DNA of 27,206 bases from a virus. The notes under the pieces are model-generated. The model did no database searches and was not told the DNA's origin. It saw only the letters and a program-made list of their open reading frames with translations. Made by a program: the position numbers and the translations under genes. Location: positions 1-27,206 of the IMG/VR virus record IMGVR_UViG_3300005941_000034; one strand, written 5' to 3'. Positions 13,901 to 20,958 of the stretch are shown here, one piece after another (the stretch's first letter is position 1; every line of letters starts with the position of its first letter).

Positions 13901-16900
13901 CCCTGTTGGGGTTAGGAATGGAGTTATTGATAAGATTTCTCTCGTGTCTGGGGGTAGTGGATATGAATTAGCCACTACTACAATATCTGTAACAAGGAAT
14001 AGTGTTCCTATCACAGGCGCAACTTTGACCCCAGTTATAAACTCCTCTGGTGCTATAACAGATATCACCATTGAAGATGGGGGCGAAGGGTATAACCCAG
14101 ATATTGATATCATTACAATTGCTTCTTCTGGTAGCGGTCAAGGTGCGAATGCTAGTGAGTTCCAGATAATAGATGGCGTTGTTGACGCAATTTCAATATC
14201 TAATAATGGGGGTGGCTATAGTAGCAGAGCAACTGCAGTAATCAAGAGAGGTAACTCTAGTTCTGATCCTTCAATAGAAGCTATAGTTCAAGATGGAGTT
14301 CTCACTACAGTTACTGTAAATAAGCAAGGAATAAATTATAATCCAGCATCAACAGTATCAAATACTTTATCAAGAGTTGAGCCATCATTACAAGCGGTGT
14401 TAGATTCTAATGGTTCTATCACTGATATCATATCTGTAGGAGATAATTCGGATAGATCTTTATCTGGTTGGCAATCAGCCACTGTCTCAATTACAGAAGA
14501 ACATGTATTCAAAATGACCATAGGGCAGCATTTAGGTAATCTGAATTATGTGTTTTTTGAATCTACAGACAGAAACGGTGATGTTGACGATACCACGGAT
14601 CCAACGATTAATATATCTTTGGGCGATACAGTAAAGTTTGACTTGGATTATGCCGATACAAATACCGTTAATGAATTTTATATTAAGACCTCGCAGGCTT
14701 CAGGCACTACAGATGCCATAACAGATTCTACGGTTACTGGTCGAGGGACAGAAACTGTAACATTTACTCCGACAAGTGTTGGCACGTACTACTATCAATC
14801 TTCTGTGCACAGTAATATGAGTGGAGAAATAGTAGTATCTAACAATGGAGCATCATTCTCGGCTGATATAGATGACGGTAAAATATCTCAGTTTTTGAAA
14901 ATTGGCGGTGGTTCTAATTACGGCAACCCCATTGTTACACTAACAGGCACTAGATTAAATTCAAATATTACCATAACTACAACGCCCGATTATGTTGAGT
15001 GGATCGATGAGGTTATCGGGGAGCCGTTGTTAGGTAGTGAATACAATCCGTTATTGATTGACGGTCCAGGAACTGGTGCTAATGCTCGTGTTACGAAAGT
15101 CGGTAATAATGGACAACTTCAAGAACTTAAATTAACTTCTTTTGGTTTTGATTATCCTGATACATTCACCACTACTATCTCCCCCGAGAATCCAGCAGGA
15201 ACTACTGCTAAAGTTACTTTAGCGTCTAGTGTTGTTGGTGTAACTTCTCCGAAATATGTTGACCGTAAAGGTTTCTTATCGGATATTATCAAGATACAAG
15301 ATAATGACTTGTATCAAGAGTTCTCGTATGTTATTCAGACTGGTGTTGATTTTGACATATTTGAAGATCTGATTAAGAAATCTGTCCACCCAGCAGGTAT
15401 GAAGATATTTGGTGAGCAAAATATCAACGAGAGTTTTGCTTTACAAGTTACTCAGTTTGACTATACCTCCTCTCTGTATAATAAATTAGTTTTTGACAGA
15501 ACAGATAACGACGAACTAAATCCAGGTGGTGATGGTACTTCTACCCGCAATGATGATGTCGATACCTACCATTTAGACAAGGATATGGGACTTTTATCTG
15601 GTTATGAGGAAGAAACTGATCTAGCAGATGAAGATAATGATACTTATTTAATAATAAAAAATCTAACAGTCCCTGAGTATGCAGAAATTGCTTATGTTGA
15701 ACATGATAAAGAAGATTACCATTTCGATAAAGATATGGGTCTTACGTCTGGATACGCAGAGATAACTGACTTCGCCGACAAAGACGACGATACCTACCAT
15801 TTAGACAAGGATATGGGTCTTACGTCTGGATACGCAGAGATAACTGATCTAGCAGATGCAGATAATGACACTTATCACTTTGATAAAGATATGGGTCTAG
15901 ATTCTGAATATTATGAAGAAACTACGTTGGCAGATGAAGATAATGATACCTACCATTTAGACAAAGACATGGGTATCTTATCTGGCTATGAGGAAATAAC
16001 TGACCTTTCTGACGATGAGAATAGGTATCACTTCGACAAAGACATGGGTATCTTATCTGGTTATGAGGAAATAACTGACTTTAAAGATAAAGATACTGAC
16101 ACTTACCATTTCGATAAAGATATGGGGATTGATTCTGGTCTTGAGGAAGTAATAGATTTATCGGGTGATGATGCCCATACCTATCACTTTGACAAGGATA
16201 TGGGGATTGATTCTGGGCATGAGGAAATAATAGATTTATCGGACGATGATGTTGACACTTATCGCTTCGATAAAGATATGGGTCTTTTATCTGGTTATGA
16301 GGAAATAACTGATCTAGCAGATGGAGATAATGACACTTATCACTTCGATAAAGATATGGGTCTTTTATCTGGTTATTACGAAGAAACCGATCTAGCTGAC
16401 AATGAGAATAGGTATCACTTCGATAAAGACATGGGGATTGATTCTGGTCTTGAGGAAGTAACTGACCTAGCGGATGAAGATAATGATACCTACCATTTAG
16501 ACAAGGATATGGGTCTTTTGTCTGGTCATGAGGAAGAAACTGATCTAGCAGATGAAGACACTGACACCTACCATTTAGACAAGGATATGGGGCTAGAGTC
16601 TGATTATTATGAAGAAACTGACCTTAAAGATAAAGACACTGACACCTACCATTTCGACAAAGACATGGGGCTTTTATCTGGTTATGAGGAAATAACTGAT
16701 CTAGCAGATGAAGACTTACATATCTTTTCATTCGGCAAACAGTTTCCAAGATCAGATGACCTTGAAGAATTGACTGCAGACGCAAGTGACGAACGTCAAC
16801 CTTTCGATATAGGTAAAGCACTAATTGATACACCCGACCCTGACGATACTCAATTTAGCTTCGATCACAGTAAAAGTGGCACCGCATTTGACGATGGCAC

Positions 16901-18605
16901 TCAAGAAATCTTTTCTTTGGTTAGCGTGATTAATGAAAAATTCTTTAATGACGATGATTCTCAAGAATTTGCTTACGTTACCCATACTAAAGAACTCGTT
17001 GCATACGAGAAAGACATGGGGCTTTTATCTGGTTATGAGGAAATAACTGATTTATCGGATGAAGATGTCGTCAGAAAATTGTTTGAAAAAGCCACGATTA
17101 ATGAGACTTTAGAACACAATGTATCTGAATCTCACGGATTATTATTTTCAAAGCCAAGATCGTCTTCTATTAGCGATGTTAATGATGCTATAACTATTTC
17201 TAGGAATAAGTATCTTCAGGATACTGCAACTGTAGACGATGTATTCTCTACAATAGATGAAGACATCTATTCGTTTACAAAAGATTTATCGGATCTATTA
17301 GATCCACCTGTTACAGACTCAGATAGTTACAGCTTATCTAAAGCACTTTTAGACACTTTAATTTTTGGTGTTTCGGAAGATTGCGCAAAGGGTATATTCA
17401 AGTCTAGAATAACTTCTTCAACTGATTTTGAGTCAAACCCAGATGTCCAAAGAAATGCCATATCAAAGCCCATATTGGACTTAACAGACTTCAAAGATAA
17501 AGACGTTATCGGGTCTAAGGATAGCACTAAAAGTTTAAGCGATCTTTTACAATTCGGTGCTTCTGATGATGGATCTATTTTCTCCTTTATAAAGAGTCCG
17601 CAATCTTCAGTAGGTACTTCGTCCGATTTAGACTCGAGGTATTCTTTTGAACATCCTGAAGAAGAGACCACCGCTATATCCTCTGTAGAGGGGGGTCCTA
17701 TTGAAATATATGGCGTTTTTGATATGCAGCATTCATATTATAACTCAGTACCCACACATAGCTTGAGATGGATAGAACCAGCCGCTATTGACAATGTACA
17801 TGGCAGGAATGGTGGGAATAGAATTGTAGATTTTAACGATCTTGCTTTCCAATTTAATTCTAACAAAGATCGAGATGACACAATAATACAAAGTGGATCA
17901 TCTACGTTTAAATATAGGTTCTATGGAAAATCACATAATGATGATGATGATAGAACAGTTCATGTCAATTCTATGATTAAAGCCTATATAGGCGACACAA
18001 TAAAATTAGAATATAATACTTACGGTTTCAGTTCAGCATCTCCAGCTGGGGGCTTTTGGATAAAAACTTCTCCAACAGCAGATAAGGTTACAGATATTGC
18101 TACAGATGATGGTATAACTAATCAGGGCATGACTAGCCACAATGGTTTTGTTACAAATAATCAGACCCTAACTTGGGATACTACTAACGCAACACCTGGA
18201 AGATACTACTTAATTTCTGGCGGTGAGACTGTGTCCTCGAATGATCTTGATGGCGCTCATGATGATTCGTATTTTATAATAGATGTAGTCGATTACTCGA
18301 GCGAGCAAGAAGAACTAGGTTTTGATGTTGAGAAGCCACTTGAAGATACTATTATAGATATAAGTGATTTAGGCGTACAAGACTTGTTACTCGACAAACG
18401 TCTTGATGACTCTGCTCTTGCAACAGATATATATTCTGTTCAAGACAATGATATTTATAGTATAAATAAAGGTATCCAAGAATTCTCAATCACTAGTAGT
18501 GAAAGTGGGAGTTTAACGATAACTAAACCCTATGTTGAATTAGGATATATAGCAGGGGGTTTAGACTACGAGTATTGTTCCGATATTGCGGAACGACAAT
18601 TTTAA
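10935..18605 (+). CDS. gp7: Giant gp7-position baseplate wedge protein with dockerin-like, cupredoxin-like and tandem-repeat modules
   Basis: A 2556-residue protein between gp6 and gp8, the place of T4 gene 7 (1032 residues). The conserved wedge part is visible at the N-terminus (about 1-150: 'FVTFLKKYYEWMGQKGNP', 'AEIYSAKGSLQSIKVMFRAL') and again around 1437-1490 ('GFLSDIIKIQDNDLYQEF', 'KKSVHPAGMKIFGE'), so the core is split by large insertions. Between them lie three dockerin-like calcium loops (D389, D510, D601), Gly-rich 'GTGY' beta repeats (about 640-1180) and a cupredoxin-like module (about 1188-1302). After the second core motif comes an acidic 26-residue tandem array (about 1543-1927), diverged repeats, and a second cupredoxin-like module (about 2341-2452). 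The outer modules are likely exposed on the baseplate rim. The frame is intact throughout. Orthology to T4 gp7 rests mainly on position. Confidence 0.85.
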   Translation: MSNKEITRVPEILPDNLAAESAEFVTFLKKYYEWMGQKGNPSEGIDLALKQRTLDNAVDFYLSSLYSELGYGFVLNNQANQKNIIDNLAEIYSAKGSLQSIKVMFRALFGEEIDIKLPKEQILKSSSGNWLSEYSVIVELNEGDLFTTVGKYVEVETSFPNTPKQTFDVEVKRIEKREGSNVYEVYVSRYFAGFFYFDSVIYYGDVKATLKSSMSQILNIEDSGTGFRVGETFVIADFVRESGFNDLARLPKSFRRKVPSLSKTKRIDLEDVDVDVRSDGTITRIIKLEDTITTQVIRGSTMITRVERNGKVKEFTSTIDGIPTPNLAINWDEISKALIEIASFGGTNGSIPLELYSFLQEVPQPTYSDGTTDPLFDTNVGATQYKRGDWDRDGEISIDDSMAILRYVFDVDPGLNPATEAVEEIRYQRITEVISEWNAYATRENMGAEKTFALRSPATSGDAWDPTYYLPVDVGSDLVRLSVGADPAEFTSALLQLNAEAGSTGFKKGDIDQDGEIDTDDLLALVTYQDPSLRNANPLPAQLDSTKIAWIQQYLDTGSVEDLALMVSAMAYKYNADKRNDLHEFLLQVDGDYATGRVRGDIDQSGLITLDDVSILLRRAAGYYDVPSGGIQSVNVNTLVGGYDSSEGSITLTNTINGSGADIAPNVRDGVITKFNLTNPGFGIREAVAILLKPRDAIIENIPDDWRFVDNAFADGSGVYEVKLDIVDGKINNLYSPGIMYNFPEDPIDSVQASYDNATIAPILQNSGIIGRTNNAPADGSRAEGVYEITSSDYTTNSASGTGAEFKIRVREGGGAGVNASVSYDEANTLDASRTEGVYDIFSGYTTDGSGTGAGFRVSVFDTGRTIIFTLRQGTGYVVGETITIPDSLLGSGGAAALTFDIGSIKTYDTLISVVDGGTGYLAGETFTVADSNLGGGGAPALTFAIADIADSNTITGFNIISGGTGYDIAAATVEVTDGTGEGIIFPTNPVGVRNGVIDKISLVSGGSGYELATTTISVTRNSVPITGATLTPVINSSGAITDITIEDGGEGYNPDIDIITIASSGSGQGANASEFQIIDGVVDAISISNNGGGYSSRATAVIKRGNSSSDPSIEAIVQDGVLTTVTVNKQGINYNPASTVSNTLSRVEPSLQAVLDSNGSITDIISVGDNSDRSLSGWQSATVSITEEHVFKMTIGQHLGNLNYVFFESTDRNGDVDDTTDPTINISLGDTVKFDLDYADTNTVNEFYIKTSQASGTTDAITDSTVTGRGTETVTFTPTSVGTYYYQSSVHSNMSGEIVVSNNGASFSADIDDGKISQFLKIGGGSNYGNPIVTLTGTRLNSNITITTTPDYVEWIDEVIGEPLLGSEYNPLLIDGPGTGANARVTKVGNNGQLQELKLTSFGFDYPDTFTTTISPENPAGTTAKVTLASSVVGVTSPKYVDRKGFLSDIIKIQDNDLYQEFSYVIQTGVDFDIFEDLIKKSVHPAGMKIFGEQNINESFALQVTQFDYTSSLYNKLVFDRTDNDELNPGGDGTSTRNDDVDTYHLDKDMGLLSGYEEETDLADEDNDTYLIIKNLTVPEYAEIAYVEHDKEDYHFDKDMGLTSGYAEITDFADKDDDTYHLDKDMGLTSGYAEITDLADADNDTYHFDKDMGLDSEYYEETTLADEDNDTYHLDKDMGILSGYEEITDLSDDENRYHFDKDMGILSGYEEITDFKDKDTDTYHFDKDMGIDSGLEEVIDLSGDDAHTYHFDKDMGIDSGHEEIIDLSDDDVDTYRFDKDMGLLSGYEEITDLADGDNDTYHFDKDMGLLSGYYEETDLADNENRYHFDKDMGIDSGLEEVTDLADEDNDTYHLDKDMGLLSGHEEETDLADEDTDTYHLDKDMGLESDYYEETDLKDKDTDTYHFDKDMGLLSGYEEITDLADEDLHIFSFGKQFPRSDDLEELTADASDERQPFDIGKALIDTPDPDDTQFSFDHSKSGTAFDDGTQEIFSLVSVINEKFFNDDDSQEFAYVTHTKELVAYEKDMGLLSGYEEITDLSDEDVVRKLFEKATINETLEHNVSESHGLLFSKPRSSSISDVNDAITISRNKYLQDTATVDDVFSTIDEDIYSFTKDLSDLLDPPVTDSDSYSLSKALLDTLIFGVSEDCAKGIFKSRITSSTDFESNPDVQRNAISKPILDLTDFKDKDVIGSKDSTKSLSDLLQFGASDDGSIFSFIKSPQSSVGTSSDLDSRYSFEHPEEETTAISSVEGGPIEIYGVFDMQHSYYNSVPTHSLRWIEPAAIDNVHGRNGGNRIVDFNDLAFQFNSNKDRDDTIIQSGSSTFKYRFYGKSHNDDDDRTVHVNSMIKAYIGDTIKLEYNTYGFSSASPAGGFWIKTSPTADKVTDIATDDGITNQGMTSHNGFVTNNQTLTWDTTNATPGRYYLISGGETVSSNDLDGAHDDSYFIIDVVDYSSEQEELGFDVEKPLEDTIIDISDLGVQDLLLDKRLDDSALATDIYSVQDNDIYSINKGIQEFSITSSESGSLTITKPYVELGYIAGGLDYEYCSDIAERQF
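12099..12770 (+). other. Three dockerin-like calcium-binding loops within the giant protein
   Basis: Loops DWDRDGEISIDD (residues 389-400), DIDQDGEIDTDD (510-521) and DIDQSGLITLDD (601-612) each match the dockerin/EF-type D-x-D/N-x-D/S-G-x-I-x-x-x-D pattern and are each followed by a short hydrophobic helix. They are preceded by a conserved K/R-G and spaced about 120 and 90 residues apart. Confidence 0.75.
13276..14240 (+). repeat. Diverged glycine-rich beta repeats in the giant protein
   Basis: Protein-level repeats. Two 'EGVY(E/D)I...YTT...GTGA-F' units (from about 13279 and 13438) are followed by two 'GTGY--GET(I/F)T-(P/A)DS' units and several 'GG(T/S)GY' units. DNA similarity is low, so these are old duplications. 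Similar 'GSGY' repeats occur in the gp8 insertion. Confidence 0.6.
14497..14842 (+). other. Cupredoxin-like module 1 in the giant protein, copper cysteine replaced
   Basis: Encodes about 115 residues ending GTYYYQSSVHSNMSGEIVV. This resembles the plastocyanin-type C-terminal loop with the His and Met in place but Ser where the copper-binding Cys would be. Confidence 0.5.
15561..16715 (+). repeat. Acidic 26-residue (about 78-nt) tandem repeat array
   Basis: Fourteen close copies and one degenerate copy of a unit with consensus DTYHFDKDMGLLSGYEEITD followed by an acidic Leu-Ala-Asp linker. Two units starting NRYH are 25 residues long. Copies are highly similar at DNA level, in places identical over 30 or more bases. 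The array is continuous with the giant ORF, and every unit length is a multiple of three. Composition is strongly acidic with one His per unit. Confidence 0.9.
17007..17068 (+). repeat. Displaced fifteenth copy of the acidic repeat
   Basis: A single unit (EKDMGLLSGYEEITDLSDED) about 290 nt after the array. Its DNA is identical to the last array unit over roughly 40 bases and is set among much more diverged repeats. Confidence 0.8.
17957..18293 (+). other. Cupredoxin-like module 2 in the giant protein
   Basis: Encodes a segment with the same pattern as module 1 (IGDTIKLEY, FWIKTSPTA, NATPGRYYL) but with a longer, ligand-free C-terminal loop. A second degenerate copy. Confidence 0.4.
18461..18468 (+). 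promoter_or_regulatory. Possible late promoter TATAAATA inside the 3' end of the giant gene
   Basis: Exact late core 161 nt upstream of the 190-residue gene's ATG, within coding sequence. It could start a transcript for the 190-residue protein and gp8. A minus-strand TATAAATA lies back to back at 18452-18459. Confidence 0.4.
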
Positions 18606-18629
18606 ATTTTAATTTGGAGAGTATCTAAA

Positions 18630-19202
18630 ATGGCACTAATAAGAGACAATGGCGTAGCAACTGGACGCCTTACTGTAAAGAAATCTAACGCTCAAGGCGA
18701 AACTACTCAGGAATTTACAGTTCCTAATATGGTAGTATCCACAGGTCTTAAGCACATTGCAAGACGATTGATCGATGATGGCGCAGTGCAAACCTCAGCG
18801 AACTTTGCGCACCCAGCACAAATGAGTCATATGGCTATCGGTTCTAACAATACAGCAGCCGCACTTTCTCAGAAAACATTACTTGCTGAGAAAGGTCGTG
18901 TTCCATTAGCTGGTTCCACATCAATCGATGTAGACAATAATGAAGTAACTTTTGTTGCTACTTTCCCAGCAACAGTTGGTACTGGCTACGAAATAGGCGA
19001 TAACTCCGCTATTGATGGAGCAATTGTAGAAGCAGGTATCTTTAATGGCGATAAGAGCGATAGTGACACCCTAGTCAATGACGCAGGGGCATACAATCAC
19101 AATGAACCAGTAGCTGCGATGTTATGTCGTACTGTGTTCCTACCAGTGAACAAGCAAGAGGGTGATAGCATTACAATCACTTGGGTAGTAAAAATTAGCT
19201 AA
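18630..19202 (+). CDS. Conserved virion structural protein between gp7 and gp8 (190 residues)
   Basis: A 190-residue soluble beta-rich protein. Motifs are an N-terminal 'NGVATGRLTVKKSNAQG' strand pair, 'VPNMVVSTGLKHIARRL' (31-47), 'MSHMAIGSNNTAA' (65-77), a central 'NNEVTFVATFPATVGTGYE', and a C-terminal 'VEAGIFNGD...MLCRTVFLP...ITITWVVKI'. The pattern (VPNLVV..G...IA.R, MAIGT, EAGIFN, ITW) is one I recognise from many tailed phages with large virions as an unnamed baseplate or tail structural protein. It has a clear GGAGA Shine-Dalgarno sequence 9 nt upstream and lies between two wedge genes. A wedge or tail-fibre attachment role is inferred from position. Confidence 0.8.
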   Translation: MALIRDNGVATGRLTVKKSNAQGETTQEFTVPNMVVSTGLKHIARRLIDDGAVQTSANFAHPAQMSHMAIGSNNTAAALSQKTLLAEKGRVPLAGSTSIDVDNNEVTFVATFPATVGTGYEIGDNSAIDGAIVEAGIFNGDKSDSDTLVNDAGAYNHNEPVAAMLCRTVFLPVNKQEGDSITITWVVKIS

Positions 19203-19217
19203 TAAGGCTTTTAAAGC

Positions 19218-20906
19218 ATGGCAACTGTACTTAAAAATGACGTTCATAATAACGTTGCTCGGATATTTTATAATGGTATATTAAATAAAACATCTAGAGC
19301 GTACTTTTTCTTAGGAAAAACATTACCATGGGATGAAGGGGATGTTACTCCACCGAACCCAAATGCTTCTAGGGAGTATGAACGTGAGACACGCTCATCT
19401 ATAATTGGATTAAGATACGTTTCTATTTCTGACGTATCTTTCGCAATTGATCGAGTTGATTGGTCAGCAGGTACAGTTTATGATATGTATGATGATAGAT
19501 ACTCGTCGGGATTTCCTGCGCCCTCTGGGGCGCAGGATATTGCTGATGCTACTATGTTCGTGTTAACCACGGATTTTAATATCTACAAGTGCATATCTAA
19601 TAATTATAATAGACCTTCAACGGTACAGCCAACAGGTACTAATGAGACTGGTTATCTGGAATTTTCTGACGGATATATTTGGAAATATATGGGTACTGTG
19701 GATGAGGTGCAAAGAAGCAAATTCTTGACGCCTGATTACATCCCAGTTACTAACTCTACTAGTGGGTTTTATCAGTCTGGTATCGATTTATCTTTAATCA
19801 AAGAGTCGGGCGGTAACTCGTATATTGCCGATAATGTTAGTGTGGTGATTCAGGGAGACGCTCCAGCTGAAACCGTAGCTCGGTTAGGTGATGTTACAAT
19901 TGATGTTGATACTGGCGAGATTACAGGAATTTCAGTACTAGATCCTGGAAGCGGTTATACGTTTGCGACAATCACTATAACCAACTCTATTCCTGGGTTA
20001 GAGCACCCTGTAACTGGTTTAGTAGGAAATGGGGCTGTATGGAGAGCGCAGATAGATCAGGGCGATCTTGTCTTAAGCGAGGTTGGTGCTTCTGCGGTTG
20101 ATGGTCAGCTGAGTTTTATCTATGTTAATGACGTAGGTAGTGGATATTCTGTAGATAATACTACAGTTACTATAACTGGCGATGGAGAAAATGCTAGTGC
20201 AGATGCGGTTATAGTAAACGGAGAAGTTGTCGGTATATCCTTAAATAATCACGGAAGTGGGTATACATTTGCTAATGCTACTATTACAGATACTGGTAAT
20301 GGTACAGGTGCAATAGCAGAAGTAATTATTTCTCCTGTTGGCGGTCACGGTAAAGATTTAGTTAAAGAATCTTTTGCGAGAACGGTAGGTTTTCAGATGA
20401 CGACTGCTGATGAAATAAATCAAGGTTTCTTGTTGGAATCTGATTACAGACAGACTGGGTTGATATTTGACCCAGATGTTTATTTAACCCCTGGAGCTCA
20501 AAGGTCTAGGTTGTATTCTTCTTATGGGTCTACTTGCTATAGATTAGATATCCTAGATGCATCATTATATGCTGGGATTGATATATCTTCATTCGCACTA
20601 GATCAAAAAATATACAATCAAACGACTGATGAATATCTAGTTATTGTAGCTAAAGAACCATATCAAATTGCTGAGCAAGACGTTGGGGTTTCTTTATTAT
20701 TACAATCTATAGATGGGTCTGAGCCAGAAGTTGGCGATATTTTCCAAGACGAAAATAATACAAATTTATTTAGCGTGTCTACAGATTCTATCACAAACCC
20801 TGAAGTAGACAAATTTTCTGGTTCTATGGTGTTCATTAACAACAGAACGCCTTTCAGGAAAAACGTTGAACAAATCGTCAACCTTCGTACTTTTATTGAA
20901 TTCTAA
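19218..20906 (+). CDS. gp8: Baseplate wedge protein gp8 with internal beta-repeat insertion
   Basis: A 562-residue gp8 family protein (T4: 334 residues). Family signatures run through the first 180 residues ('RIFYNGILNKTSRAYFFLG', 'WSAGTVYDMYDDRYSS', 'FVLTTDFNIYKCISNN', 'YIWKYMGTVDEVQRSKFLTP') and resume after about residue 375 with 'GGHGKDLVKESFARTVGFQM' and 'DYRQTGLIFDPDVYLTPG'. The roughly 190-residue stretch between them contains three 'GSGY' beta repeats similar to those in the giant neighbour, which explains the extra length. In T4, gp8 dimers bridge gp7, gp10 and gp6 in the wedge. AAGG lies 10 nt before the ATG; the gap to the previous gene is 15 nt. Confidence 0.9.
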   Translation: MATVLKNDVHNNVARIFYNGILNKTSRAYFFLGKTLPWDEGDVTPPNPNASREYERETRSSIIGLRYVSISDVSFAIDRVDWSAGTVYDMYDDRYSSGFPAPSGAQDIADATMFVLTTDFNIYKCISNNYNRPSTVQPTGTNETGYLEFSDGYIWKYMGTVDEVQRSKFLTPDYIPVTNSTSGFYQSGIDLSLIKESGGNSYIADNVSVVIQGDAPAETVARLGDVTIDVDTGEITGISVLDPGSGYTFATITITNSIPGLEHPVTGLVGNGAVWRAQIDQGDLVLSEVGASAVDGQLSFIYVNDVGSGYSVDNTTVTITGDGENASADAVIVNGEVVGISLNNHGSGYTFANATITDTGNGTGAIAEVIISPVGGHGKDLVKESFARTVGFQMTTADEINQGFLLESDYRQTGLIFDPDVYLTPGAQRSRLYSSYGSTCYRLDILDASLYAGIDISSFALDQKIYNQTTDEYLVIVAKEPYQIAEQDVGVSLLLQSIDGSEPEVGDIFQDENNTNLFSVSTDSITNPEVDKFSGSMVFINNRTPFRKNVEQIVNLRTFIEF

Positions 20907-20919
20907 TGCGAGAAGATAC

Positions 20920-20939
20920 GATAAATACTACTATAAAAT
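20920..20939 (+). promoter_or_regulatory. Possible late promoter boxes before the DUF4815 gene
   Basis: GATAAATA (20920-20927) and TATAAAAT (20932-20939), each one or two mismatches from the late core, lie in the 52-nt gap ahead of the next gene. A GGAG Shine-Dalgarno sequence follows at 20947-20950, 8 nt before the ATG. Confidence 0.4.
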
Positions 20940-20958
20940 ATAATTCGGAGAAACGTTA

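Noticed and set aside
13694-14113. Minus-strand ORF of 139 codons within the giant gene
   Set aside because: It is the antisense shadow of Gly/Ala/Thr-rich repeats, giving a Pro/Val/Ile-rich product typical of such shadows.
15561-16715. CRISPR-like regular repeats
   Set aside because: Units are in-frame, about 78 nt, without unique spacers, and encode a continuous acidic protein repeat.
18452-18459. Minus-strand TATAAATA as a true promoter
   Set aside because: It would only yield antisense RNA and no minus-strand gene lies downstream; kept only as part of a finding.
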